Shown piece by piece: positions 55,601 to 61,117 of a DNA stretch of 64,000 bases. Each line of letters opens with the position of its first letter. Positions within the stretch are counted from its first letter, which is position 1. The notes under the pieces were generated by a model. That model worked only from the letters and a program-made list of their open reading frames with translations, searched no databases and was not told the DNA's origin. This DNA is from Chionis minor (taxonomy: Eukaryota > Chordata > Aves > Charadriiformes > Chionididae): positions 186,001 to 250,000 of the forward strand of contig VZSF01000111.1 in the NCBI GenBank assembly GCA_013398295.1, written 5' to 3'. The position numbers and the translations under genes were made by a program.

Positions 55601-58600
55601 CTCTTTTTTCTCTACACAATCTATTTTTTCCCTCCAAGTTGTTTACGCTCTAACCTAGTTTCTCCCCTTCCTTGCTTTGTCTCCTTTCACGCTCGCAGGT
55701 TTCTCTTTCCTCCTTATGTTCCTAATCCCCCGGCCCACCTGAACGAAATTCCCCAAACAGCACATTGTATGGAAATGCTACGGCGAATCGCTCCTCTTGC
55801 TCCCTTCCTACACGCACAAACTCAGCTTCACACTAGCTCGGACTGTGCCACATCGTGTCGGATTCTTTAGCCCCTAAGTGCGCAAAACCAACTCAAAATA
55901 TACAATATGTAATGGAGAAGGACAACAAATGGAATGACGTGTAAAGCAATGAACAGCAGCACCGCTTTAACCGCCTTTTTTATTTTCCTCGGGAAGTAAA
56001 TGCTGCTGTTATTTATAGTTTGCGACGCCTAAGATCCCAGCGGCGGTGGGGATAGGAGAGCAAACAGCCAACCGGCGCTGGCAAAGCTGAAAAACAAAGT
56101 CCCAGATGACTTTATCATCACCCAGAGGCCCTAACGGAGTTTCTTATCTGTGCTCTGAACCTGAAGGTGTTAAACAAAGAGTCGATGAGAGAAAGGGAAA
56201 AAAGACAGACAATAAAAGCATTATGTTGATCGAACATTTGACTATTTGACCGCATTCACATTTAATCTTGGCTTTTTGTGCGATTCTGGAGTCACGACAC
56301 AGTCCCAGCCCCTCTACCTCCCCTCCCCTCCCCTCCAACGACAGCGTAAGTCAACAGCCCCGCCTGCATCTGGCTGCAGGTTGTTACCTGTCCCCTGAAT
56401 GACACACTGCGGGAAAGCAAGCCAAAAACCCCCAAACCAAACCAGACTTCTGGGAGCACCCTGCCCGTCACCTGAGTGTTCACAGGCTACGGAGGGGTAA
56501 GATCTCTGCAGAATGGGCAACCAGTTTTTGCTGGCAACAGTATCACAGGTCCCACTGTAAACGCCCCATTCAGCCATTTCTCTTGGGATCATTTCCCTGC
56601 GAGGTCACTGGAAATTTGAGCTCCTTTCTTTCCTCCCCCTCCACTACAGTTCACGGAGTGGAGACCATGTTTTAGCCCAGAGCTCGTGAACGGCATGCAC
56701 GGTTCTCACGGCAGCGTTTCATCGCCTGACTGTAAACCCTCCGTTCCTCAGTACGTTCTCCCCGGTGTTAAAGCTCCAGTGGCTATATCCTACCTCCTTC
56801 GTTGTCCTTACTGTCAGTGCAGAGAGTTTCCATGGCTACGTCACAGCCTGCTCCCCTCCATCCCGGCTGGCAGACGCAGTGCCAGCCGTTTTGGTCCAGC
56901 GTGCACCTCCCGTTGCTGTTGCACAAGCCGGGGCAGCCCTCTGTTGAAACAGACAAAGAAGGAAAGAAAAATCACAAGTGTTTTTAATATTGCAATTACA
57001 TGAAAAGGAAAAAAAAAATACGAACAAGGGACACTTACTGGGAACAGGCCTTAGGAACAGCACAGATACTGTAATTGCACATGGAGTGGAACAGCAACAT
57101 ACCTGGGGAACGTAATTCTTAACAAAGTGGCATCTTTGATTGACCTGACACTTGAGACACCACTTACCTGTACAGGCAGGAAATAAATGCACCAATCCTC
57201 TAAATACCTGCAGGCCAGACAAAATTCAGTTTGTTTTTCCAACTTTTTTTTTTTTCCAACTTTTTTTTTTTTTTTTTCTTTTTTTTTTTTGGCAAAGTAG
57301 CAAGAGATGAGTGCATAGTGCAAACACAGCTGTGTGAAATGACACATTTTTCTGTGCTCGCAGAACGGATCATTGTTTGCTCTATGCAGTACTGGTTACT
57401 CACTGGCACAAATGTTTAAGCTCCCTGTTACCATGAACAAATCCCCCCAAATTCTTAAGCAGAAAAACGGGTATGATTTTAGGCACAGAATACAAGAGAA
57501 CGTTAACTTTATCTGGTCTCAGAGTTGCCGTATATTCATGTGAAATTACAGTGCGTTAAATAATTGCACAAAGTATAGGCCAGCTTTAATGACTATACTT
57601 TATGCCAAAAATACATTCCTTTTCACAGAATAAGCAAAGCCCAGGAAATAGTGAAGCAGCTTAGCATCTATTCTAACAAACATTAGGATTCAGGCTGCAT
57701 ACGGATGGGACAGGACCAACAGGATTTCCAACTAAATGTAATAGCTGTGCGTATTTGATTACTTAGGACGGACAAAATGAAATACCATAAGGACCACAAT
57801 AAAACATTGATAGACTGAACAAAAACACGGTAGTGACGTGCTTCAAGACAGATAGCAGTGTGATTTTTTGTGACAATCTCCCTAAGGCTTTTGTGCTGTT
57901 ACCTTTATATCCTATCTTGTCTGCTTTTATGGCCAAGGAGGGAAAATTTGGGAAACAATTAAAATAATTTAATATATCCAAAATCGATAATTGTTTTCAG
58001 TCTAACATTGCATTAAAAAAGAAACAGTATCTGTCACTTCCTAGTGATGAAATCTGGCATGCAGCCAACATGATCTGTATGAGGATGACAACACTATAAA
58101 TATGTAGATTTTGGTGCTCCTTATCTATGACTATGATAAGACACTGACAGAAGCAAGTACAGATATGGCACTAAGTATCTTATGAGAAGGTGGCTACAAA
58201 TCAGAGATTTTTGGACACAACAATTTCCCGTAAACTTTTATCCCAAATACCTAAGTGACTGGCTAAACACTTCTTCCCTTTGTAGAACTACCGTCTTTGT
58301 GACCTGATCTCTTGACCCGTTTTGGTTAAACTTAGTTGAGCTTAGAACAGTCTTTTAGAAGTAATAGTCTATTTTTATCTCCTAAAGACTTTTGGATTTG
58401 CTGACTCCTTTCAACCATGTAGCCCCAAACTGCAAAACTTTTCCAGAAAAAGTTCTAGAGGGTGCTTAACTCTTGTTAAATTACTCTTAAAAGGCAGAGA
58501 CTCAGGAAAACCTCTTGTGAGGAAGTATGGTGATGCTACAGGCTCTGGATATTGTGCCATCATGCCAGGCTGAGATTAGTCTTGCTACTCTTACTCTTTC

Positions 58601-59526
58601 ACACTGTAGCTGCTAATAATATTTGTTGACATACTGAGAGCTATTTTTTTCTTAATCTTTCTTCTGTTTAATTTATGGAAGACTTACATATTTAATTGCA
58701 ATACTGACAGAGTGTTTTAGGAGTCAACTGGGTACACTCAAGACTTATTGTGTGAAAGCCTGAATATTGCCATATTCTAATGAAAAAAAACCACAAATAA
58801 GGAAAAGAGAAAGATACTCAGGGAAAGAGGGATAGGAATATTTTAAACATTTTTCTAAATCAACTTTTCACCATAACTGAAGATACAAGAATCTTTGCTG
58901 TTTCATGTTAGGCTTTTGCATCCTTGAACCTTTCAATTGAAAACGTTGCATAGAGTACACAAGCTTTTTCTAGCTTCATACTAAGTACAAGTCATAATTT
59001 CCTGTAGATTTTCTACATTCAAATAAACAAAAGCTTAAAAGCCTGAGGTATTCTATCGACCTGTCTATATATAAACATACGCATATCTGTAATTAATCTG
59101 TTCTTTAGAACTAATGACACTCGTTCTACGACAAGAGCATCGCTTTGCTTTATTTCCTAATATTTACAGTTTTGTAGGTAGAGGTCCAATGGCAAAACTT
59201 ACAAAGAAAAAACACCAAACAGCAAACGAATACTATCTTCAGTTTTTGGTTCAATAAAATCTAATACATGTATACAGTTTGTATATAAATGTATAATTAC
59301 TAGTAAAATGTTACTGTATTATATAAGCAAGATTTCATTTTTAATTGGAGATGAGTTGAAAGTCATATGCGTTAAACCTACAACCCATGGAATGTATGTA
59401 AGATTCTTTTGCCCAGAATCGTATGTTTGCAACTAGATATTCATATTAAAAAAGTACATGTAGGCATAGGCATGTCATCAAAGAGCAAATATACAGTACC
59501 TTTCACTATCTTATCCAAATAGTGAG
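74..59526 (-). CDS. TENM2: Teneurin-2, partial: 16 coding exons, both gene ends outside the window
   Basis: Teneurin-2 is a type II single-pass adhesion protein of neurons. Its large extracellular part binds latrophilin GPCRs across the synapse and can pair with other teneurins. The exons here, joined on the minus strand, give about 1,680 residues: last EGF repeat, cysteine-rich/TTR-like and FN-plug region, NHL beta-propeller, then YD-repeat shell to the RHS core. The paralogue call rests on recalled family sequences, notably [18 protein letters not shown] near the 3' end, where TENM3 and TENM4 differ clearly, and on [20 protein letters not shown]. All exons use GT-AG sites and phases agree at every junction: 1,1,2,2,0,1,1,2,2,1,0,2,1,0,0,1 counted at exon ends. 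The N-terminal cytoplasmic, transmembrane and earlier EGF exons lie beyond 64000; the final exon with the toxin-like domain lies before position 1. No frameshift or internal stop is seen, so the gene looks functional. Confidence 0.97.
1686..2899 (-). other. TENM2: TENM2 intron (1.2 kb)
   Basis: Between the last two YD-shell exons. It is AT-rich unique-looking sequence with a C-rich pyrimidine tract at 1733-1756. No gene or recognisable mobile element is seen. Confidence 0.9.
2900..3196 (-). CDS. TENM2: TENM2 exon: YD shell
   Basis: 297 nt, phase 0 to 0, so it is a symmetric exon. The acceptor is TTGCTTTAAAAAG (pyrimidines interrupted by A residues) and the donor GTAAAG. It encodes [60 protein letters not shown], and [20 protein letters not shown] ending YLEK. 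It contains several YD repeats. Confidence 0.97.
4396..5201 (+). mobile_element. CR1 LINE, 5'-truncated 3' end
   Basis: The sequence follows the CR1 pol C-terminal region: 'caaggccaagtgtcgggtcc', 'agccggctgaacatgagcc', 'gcctggagaagaggaggctg'. It ends 'cttaaaggtctcttccaacc' and 'gattccatgattcta', the CR1 3' tail. The reading frame is broken by frameshifts and stops, so it is dead. It lies antisense to TENM2. Confidence 0.92.
5488..5515 (+). repeat. Degenerate tetranucleotide repeat (TCAG/TCGG/TCTG)
   Basis: Successive units tcag, tcag, tcgg, tcgg, tctg, tctg, followed by tctctc. It looks like a tetranucleotide array whose third position changes in blocks. Confidence 0.8.
6900..7740. mobile_element. 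Probable avian LTR/ERV-related interspersed repeat
   Basis: A GC-rich block in AT-rich surroundings, built of repeated phrases such as 'tgctccagcgtgggtacc', 'tgctccagcatggacttc', 'caagtcctgccagcaaacct', 'ccatgggctgcagggcaatc'. I recall similar sequence as a common bird interspersed repeat of LTR type, but cannot confirm the family or exact ends. Several overlapping ORFs on both strands inside it are low-complexity by-products, not genes. No retroviral gene is recognisable. Confidence 0.5.
8431..8442. repeat. Short AT dinucleotide repeat
   Basis: Six AT units inside AT-rich intron. Confidence 0.85.
10090..10325 (-). CDS. TENM2: TENM2 exon: YD shell
   Basis: 236 nt, phase 1 to 0. The acceptor is TTTGCCTTTTCAG and the donor GTAAGC. 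It encodes [20 protein letters not shown], then [36 protein letters not shown] and [13 protein letters not shown] is a possible N-glycosylation site. The motif order is that of teneurin YD shells. Confidence 0.97.
10326..11021 (-). other. TENM2: TENM2 intron (0.7 kb)
   Basis: Short intron between two YD-shell exons. Nothing is recognised inside it. Confidence 0.9.
11022..11197 (-). CDS. TENM2: TENM2 exon: YD shell
   Basis: 176 nt, phase 2 to 1. The acceptor is CTTATTTTTTTAG and the donor GTACTG. It encodes [20 protein letters not shown], a YD repeat, then [20 protein letters not shown] and [14 protein letters not shown] and NLSS are possible N-glycosylation sites. It lies 16.1 kb downstream of the large NHL exon, the longest intron in the window. 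Confidence 0.97.
15320..15709 (-). other. Unassigned open frames with several cysteines
   Basis: Two overlapping minus-strand frames (15228-15566 and 15320-15709). One has spaced cysteines and the segment [20 protein letters not shown], which loosely resembles a thrombospondin type-1 or other small cysteine-rich fold. I do not recognise a gene, and no splice-site pair in TENM2 phase was identified. It may be a decayed pseudogene or chance. Confidence 0.2.
16484..16566. repeat. Pyrimidine-rich low-complexity tract
   Basis: Almost entirely C and T on the plus strand (units such as ttcccttctttcccc). Purine-rich in the TENM2 transcript. Confidence 0.8.
21391..21790. repeat. Purine-rich low-complexity region
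   Basis: Repeated AGGAGG, GAGAAG and AGGAAG words on the plus strand, broken by short mixed stretches. Confidence 0.65.
24441..24675 (-). mobile_element. CR1-type LINE 3' fragment
   Basis: Reads on the plus strand 'ctggaagggacctagagagg' and 'tggtccaacccctaccccaa', with 'aatgtctaatctgaatcttc' further on. This is the reverse complement of a CR1 3' end. It is short and diverged, and sits in TENM2 sense orientation. Confidence 0.75.
26038..26092. repeat. A/G-rich tract
   Basis: Units of aaaaag and gaaagag on the plus strand. Low complexity. Confidence 0.7.
27325..28199 (-). CDS. TENM2: TENM2 large exon: end of NHL propeller and start of YD shell
   Basis: 875 nt, phase 0 to 2. The acceptor is CGTTTGTTAAG and the donor GTAAGT. 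It opens [20 protein letters not shown] and contains several NHL blades ([33 protein letters not shown]). A cysteine cluster [11 protein letters not shown] follows AGIPSE. After this come the first YD-shell strands ([53 protein letters not shown]). NFS is a possible glycosylation site. No stop or frameshift is present. Confidence 0.98.
28200..29015 (-). other. TENM2: TENM2 intron (0.8 kb)
   Basis: Between two beta-propeller exons. It has an open stretch of about 100 codons with no recognisable domain, probably chance. No repeat is recognised. Confidence 0.9.
29016..29170 (-). CDS. TENM2: TENM2 exon: NHL beta-propeller
   Basis: 155 nt, phase 1 to 0. The acceptor is CTCTCACCAAAG (a relatively poor pyrimidine tract) and the donor GTACCG. 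The frame gives [20 protein letters not shown], an NHL blade, then [20 protein letters not shown] and [11 protein letters not shown]. The exon is short, with small introns on both sides (539 and 816 nt). Confidence 0.96.
29171..29709 (-). other. TENM2: TENM2 intron (0.5 kb)
   Basis: Short intron in the beta-propeller region. Nothing is recognised inside it. Confidence 0.9.
29710..29942 (-). CDS. TENM2: TENM2 exon: NHL beta-propeller
   Basis: 233 nt, phase 2 to 1. The acceptor is CCATTTTACAG and the donor GTAAAAG. It encodes [20 protein letters not shown], then [15 protein letters not shown] and [20 protein letters not shown]. '[21 protein letters not shown]' is a complete NHL repeat. The 5' edge is the downstream partner of splice site B. 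Confidence 0.97.
29943..35106 (-). other. TENM2: TENM2 intron (5.2 kb) downstream of the splice-site-B microexon
   Basis: Mostly AT-rich unique sequence with a 15-base A run at 34220-34234. A GC-richer block near 33424-33852 is open on both strands but has no recognisable product. No mobile element is recognised. Confidence 0.88.
34220..34234. repeat. Poly-A run (plus strand)
   Basis: Fifteen consecutive A bases. No retroposed element is recognised next to it. Confidence 0.85.
35107..35127 (-). CDS. TENM2: TENM2 microexon, splice site B (21 nt, RNKDFRH insert)
   Basis: This 21-nt cassette exon lies only 413 nt after the preceding exon. The minus strand reads a pyrimidine tract ending TTGCTCCCACCAAG, then the exon, then donor GTAAGC. 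Spliced in phase 2 it turns LEL-S-NNPAH into LEL-RNKDFRH-S-NNPAH, a 7-residue addition in the beta-propeller. Teneurins are known to carry a neuronally regulated insert at exactly this place (NKEFKHS or NKDFRHS type). In the family it tunes latrophilin and homophilic binding; regulation in this species is inferred. Confidence 0.95.
35128..35540 (-). other. TENM2: TENM2 intron (413 nt) upstream of the splice-site-B microexon
   Basis: Very short intron. Its 3' end, on the minus strand, is rich in T and C (about 30 bases before the CACCAAG acceptor), which suits a regulated microexon. Confidence 0.9.
35541..35790 (-). CDS. TENM2: TENM2 exon: first blades of the NHL beta-propeller
   Basis: 250 nt, phase 1 to 2. 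The acceptor is ATTACCTGCCAG and the donor GTATGT. It encodes [19 protein letters not shown], the basic and cysteine-containing [20 protein letters not shown], and then [20 protein letters not shown], a typical NHL strand pattern, ending VTSVLEL. The last codon is split (AG|). It becomes Arg when the next microexon is included and Ser when it is skipped. Confidence 0.97.
35791..39096 (-). other. TENM2: TENM2 intron (3.3 kb)
   Basis: Contains a CR1 3' fragment (about 37846-38000) and an AT-rich stretch near 37663-37690. The remainder shows no gene or recognisable repeat. Confidence 0.88.
37846..38000 (-). mobile_element. CR1 LINE 3' fragment
   Basis: Contains 'ggggaccttaaagccctg', 'ccctgggcagggacacctcc' and 'actagaccaggttgctccaa', the reverse complement of the CR1 3' end. 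Similarity fades after about 38000. Confidence 0.85.
39097..39240 (-). CDS. TENM2: TENM2 exon: entry to the NHL beta-propeller
   Basis: 144 nt, phase 1 to 1. The acceptor is GTTATTTCAG and the donor GTAAGG. It encodes [20 protein letters not shown], then [20 protein letters not shown] and HVLDVQNG. The conserved 'GYE-DAS-GGW-LDKHH' block comes just before the NHL repeats in all teneurins. A 577-nt intron separates it from the preceding exon. Confidence 0.96.
39241..39817 (-). other. TENM2: TENM2 intron (0.6 kb)
   Basis: Short AT-rich intron. Nothing is recognised inside it. Confidence 0.9.
39818..40085 (-). CDS. TENM2: TENM2 exon: FN-plug region
   Basis: 268 nt, phase 0 to 1. The acceptor is CCATGCATAG and the donor GTATGT. 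The frame opens [20 protein letters not shown] and continues through [20 protein letters not shown] and [18 protein letters not shown]. These are strongly conserved teneurin sequences lying between the TTR-like domain and the beta-propeller. The first half ([12 protein letters not shown]) is one of the segments that separates TENM2 from its paralogues. Confidence 0.96.
44528..44560. repeat. Small direct duplication, 20-base period
   Basis: 'caagggatgacga' occurs twice, 20 bases apart. Confidence 0.75.
45359..46060 (-). mobile_element. CR1 LINE 3' end with open C-terminal pol frame
   Basis: A 5'-truncated CR1 whose 3' tail is at the low coordinate ('tcacagaatgttaagggttg'). The minus strand holds an open frame of 178 codons (45434-45970) matching the C-terminal end of CR1 reverse transcriptase protein, with [20 protein letters not shown] and [15 protein letters not shown]. 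The unbroken frame suggests a younger copy than the others here. The catalytic RT part is missing, so it cannot move by itself. Confidence 0.93.
46551..46634. repeat. Purine tract (GA-rich)
   Basis: About 80 bases almost wholly of A and G on the plus strand (gagagagagaaaggaaggga and similar). Such homopurine tracts can form triplex DNA. Confidence 0.85.
46965..47105 (+). mobile_element. CR1 LINE internal fragment (pol linker before the RT domain)
   Basis: The plus strand reads 'aaggctaaggcccacctgga', then 'gcaagggatgtcaaggacag' and 'aaaggcttcttcaagtacac'. Translation gives [20 protein letters not shown] and [12 protein letters not shown], which I recognise as the segment between endonuclease and reverse transcriptase in avian CR1. 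No 3' end is attached, so it is a fragment. Confidence 0.7.
47231..47259. repeat. 16-base C run with nearby undetermined base
   Basis: C run at 47231-47246; a single n at 47259 marks an uncertain base call. Confidence 0.9.
47457..47718 (-). CDS. TENM2: TENM2 exon: end of TTR-like domain and FN-plug start
   Basis: 262 nt, phase 2 to 0. The acceptor is TTTTCTTCTAG and the donor GTAAGG. It encodes [20 protein letters not shown], which finishes the beta-sandwich, then [19 protein letters not shown], the acidic [15 protein letters not shown] and a proline-rich end [11 protein letters not shown]. In known teneurin structures this region forms the fibronectin-like plug that closes the bottom of the YD shell. 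Confidence 0.96.
47719..48117 (-). other. TENM2: TENM2 intron (0.4 kb)
   Basis: Short intron inside the TTR-like domain region. Nothing is recognised inside it. Confidence 0.9.
48118..48237 (-). CDS. TENM2: TENM2 exon: TTR-like (carboxypeptidase regulatory-like) domain
   Basis: 120 nt, phase 2 to 2. The acceptor is TTTTTCACAG and the donor GTAAGT. The peptide runs [20 protein letters not shown], then [21 protein letters not shown]. The pattern 'I-R-G-x-V-x-x-x-x-G-x-P-L-x-G' is the hallmark of carboxypeptidase regulatory-like beta-sandwiches. NVS is a possible N-glycosylation site. The Met codon is split over the exon junction. Confidence 0.96.
48238..49283 (-). other. TENM2: TENM2 intron (1.0 kb)
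   Basis: AT-rich, with a short CA repeat near 48318-48330. No gene or mobile element is recognised. Confidence 0.9.
49284..49500 (-). CDS. TENM2: TENM2 exon: cysteine-rich linker and start of TTR-like domain
   Basis: 217 nt, phase 1 to 2. The acceptor is CTGCCAACAG and the donor GTGAGC. It encodes [17 protein letters not shown] and then a stretch with [13 protein letters not shown] and [10 protein letters not shown]. The clustered cysteines right after the EGF repeats match the teneurin cysteine-rich region, and the later part leads into the transthyretin-like (carboxypeptidase regulatory-like) domain. A long ORF on the opposite strand over this exon is only its antisense shadow. Confidence 0.96.
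50385..50600 (+). mobile_element. CR1 LINE 3' fragment
   Basis: Contains 'ctggaacaggttacccaggg', 'ttgtggaggccccatccctg' and the tail 'attctatgattctatgattt'. The last is the tandem octamer typical of CR1 3' ends. It is antisense to TENM2. Confidence 0.93.
51010..51860 (+). mobile_element. Degraded CR1 LINE 3' part
   Basis: CR1-like segments are 'ggagtcctgctggaccccaa', 'aacgtgagccagcaacgtgc', 'aacaggttgcccagggaagt' and 'cctgtccaacctcaaagagt'. Many indels break the frame. It lies about 400 bases beyond another CR1 3' end in the same orientation, so these are two separate insertions. The tail is diverged. Confidence 0.85.
56794..56940 (-). CDS. TENM2: TENM2 exon: last EGF-like repeat (EGF8)
   Basis: 147 nt, phase 1 to phase 1. 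The acceptor is TTTCAACAG and the donor GTAGGA. The reading frame gives [14 protein letters not shown], then [15 protein letters not shown], the regular cysteine spacing of an EGF repeat, followed by [15 protein letters not shown]. The repeat belongs to the EGF stalk that carries the dimerising cysteines in earlier repeats. The acidic tail leads into the cysteine-rich segment coded by the next exon, with an Asp codon split over the junction. Confidence 0.96.
57103..57168 (-). promoter_or_regulatory. Candidate recursive splice site with RS-exon
   Basis: On the minus strand a pyrimidine-rich acceptor ending CCTGCCTGTACAG is followed at once by GTAAGTG, so an acceptor and a full donor are fused at 57168/57167. 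A second donor, CCCCAG|GTATGT, lies 65 nt further (exon end 57103). This is the layout described for vertebrate recursive splicing with an RS-exon. Including the 65 nt would shift the TENM2 frame. Function is inferred; the host intron is short, though it is longer when the microexon is skipped. Confidence 0.35.
57231..57290. repeat. T-rich tract with repeated CCAAC spacer
   Basis: T runs separated twice by CCAAC, so the unit (CCAAC plus about 12-17 T) is duplicated. A-rich in the TENM2 transcript. Confidence 0.85.
59500..59526 (-). CDS. TENM2: TENM2 microexon, splice site A (27 nt, encodes AHYLDKIVK)
   Basis: This 27-nt cassette exon sits between EGF repeats 7 and 8. The minus strand reads a long T-rich tract ending TTAATTCTCAAG, the exon, then donor GTACTG. 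Spliced to an upstream exon ending in one G (phase 1) it adds AHYLDKIVK before the E-G-C-P-G-L-C of the next exon. Skipping it rejoins the same phase, so the cassette is optional. The related peptide AHYLDRVVK occurs at the same place in other teneurins. In the family, this site changes the spacing and orientation of the EGF region; here that effect is inferred. The exon is too short to show as an ORF. Confidence 0.93.
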
Positions 59527-60373
59527 CTTGAGAATTAAAAAGAAAAAAAAAAAACAGACAGACATTTCAGAAGTGTCACATAAAACAAGAACCGTTCAGA
59601 ATTCACATGCAAATCAAGCAGGTGCACCTGACATGAGAGGTCTTACATTACTAAATGAAAATGTATTTCAAAGCTTTTAAAAATGCAAGAAATTCTCTTT
59701 TCAGCAAACATTGTCATGACTCAATGAAACTATTTTCGAAAGGAGGCCTGCAGAAGATGCTGCCTTTCTGAGACTATGTTTTCCTTCTGACTTCTCTTCA
59801 CATGCTTTGATTTTCATGTATAACAAAAATATAATCAAAGCTACTTAAAAAAATTGATTTTCAGCACAACGTCAGAGTAATTACTTAGCTTCCGAGCTCT
59901 AAAACACTGATCATACTGGAAGATCTTTGATTCACAGGTCACGTATGACTCTGACAGCATAACCAGCACACTATCTTAATTCCAACTGCATTAACAGTTT
60001 TTTTAGGAGGAATAGTTTTCTTCTGCTTCAATTCAGCCACAGTTATTCTTCCAAGCACACACATCAATTATGTAAAATAAGTTAGATCGTATATATGGGG
60101 TGGAAGAGGGTGCAGTGGGGTCAATATCATGGTGATCCATTTCATTCGGAAAAATGGGTGAAAAATAAACTTAGGCTTTAGATATATAAAAATAACATGG
60201 TATATCCAAGAATAGCAAGACTTTTTTTTTTTCTTCCATAAGTTACGACACTTAAAATTTCACAAAGAATTTGAGGCGGCAGATGGATGAATGACAGACA
60301 GAGCACAAGATGGATTTAAAGCAGCAGCCCCTACTTTTAATACATGACACACAGCAGAGAGAGGTTATGTGTT

Positions 60374-60565
60374 CATAGAATGGTTTGGGTTGGAAGGGAC
60401 CTTAAAGCCCATCTAGTTCCACCCCCCTGCCCTGGGCAGGGACACCTCCCACCAGACCAGGTTGCTCCAAGCCCCGTCCAACCTGGCCTTGAACCTCCAG
60501 GGATGGGGCAGCCACAGCTTCTCTGGGCAACCCAGGCCAGGGGCTCACTGTGAAAAATTTCTTTG
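60374..60565 (-). mobile_element. CR1 LINE 3' fragment
   Basis: The plus strand reads 'tcatagaatggtttgggttg', 'gaagggaccttaaagcccat' and 'cctccagggatggggcagcc'. It is a clean reverse complement of the CR1 3' end and looks little diverged. Confidence 0.92.
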
Positions 60566-61092
60566 TGAGAAGAGTTAGAGGAGTTCCCTCCTTACTTTCA
60601 GGAAACAGACATCAGCTGCTGTTGTATTAAAGGGATTAATGCCACAGAGCAACCCCACGTGGGCCAGGTCCATCGCAGGCTATCCAGCCCCAGCCACCTG
60701 CACACCAGGCCATGGGACACGACAGACTATTGCCCTGGGGACACGCCAAGTGGAGTCAACACCGTCAGATTCAATCCCCTGGTTTTTGCCGTGGACAAGG
60801 TCTCTCAACAGAGCCCTCATGGGCTCTCCTGCTTTCCAAATCTGACCTTTTCTACACCCCTGCTGGATGACAGCCCCTGTCTGCCACGTACTGTGGCACT
60901 GGCTACTATCGCTCAGCTTCATGTACCAGATGGGTACATGGCATTTCCAACCACCACCTTTCCTCCAGTTTGGATGAGCAGGAAACAGCTCTTCCCGAGC
61001 CCAGGGAGGGAAGGAATGGGATACACAGTCCCACAGGAGCCACCGTCACCACTACAACTAACAGGTGGAAACCTCTTAGGTCCCCGTCCCGT

Positions 61093-61117
61093 CCCCCCCC
61101 CCCCCCCAAAAAAAAAN
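61093..61117. repeat. 15-base C run then A run with an undetermined base
   Basis: C at 61093-61107, then nine A bases and an n at 61117. Exact lengths are unreliable. Confidence 0.9.

Larger units (their letters stand above)
49501..56793 (-). other. TENM2: TENM2 intron (7.3 kb)
   Basis: Contains two CR1 copies on the plus strand (about 50385-50600 and 51010-51860), a 9-base C run (55312-55320), a pyrimidine-rich block (about 55320-55720) and a CCCCT repeat at 56319-56337. No additional exon is recognised. Confidence 0.88.
56941..59499 (-). other. TENM2: TENM2 intron (2.6 kb) between splice-site-A microexon and EGF8
   Basis: Contains a candidate recursive splice site (57167/57168) with a possible 65-nt RS-exon, and a T-rich tract (57231-57290; A-rich in the transcript). 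Otherwise AT-rich with no mobile element recognised. Confidence 0.88.

Noticed and set aside
74..59526. Assignment to TENM1, TENM3 or TENM4
   Set aside because: The C-terminal [18 protein letters not shown] and the [12 protein letters not shown] segment agree with TENM2 as I know it and differ from the others. A search with the joined protein would settle it.
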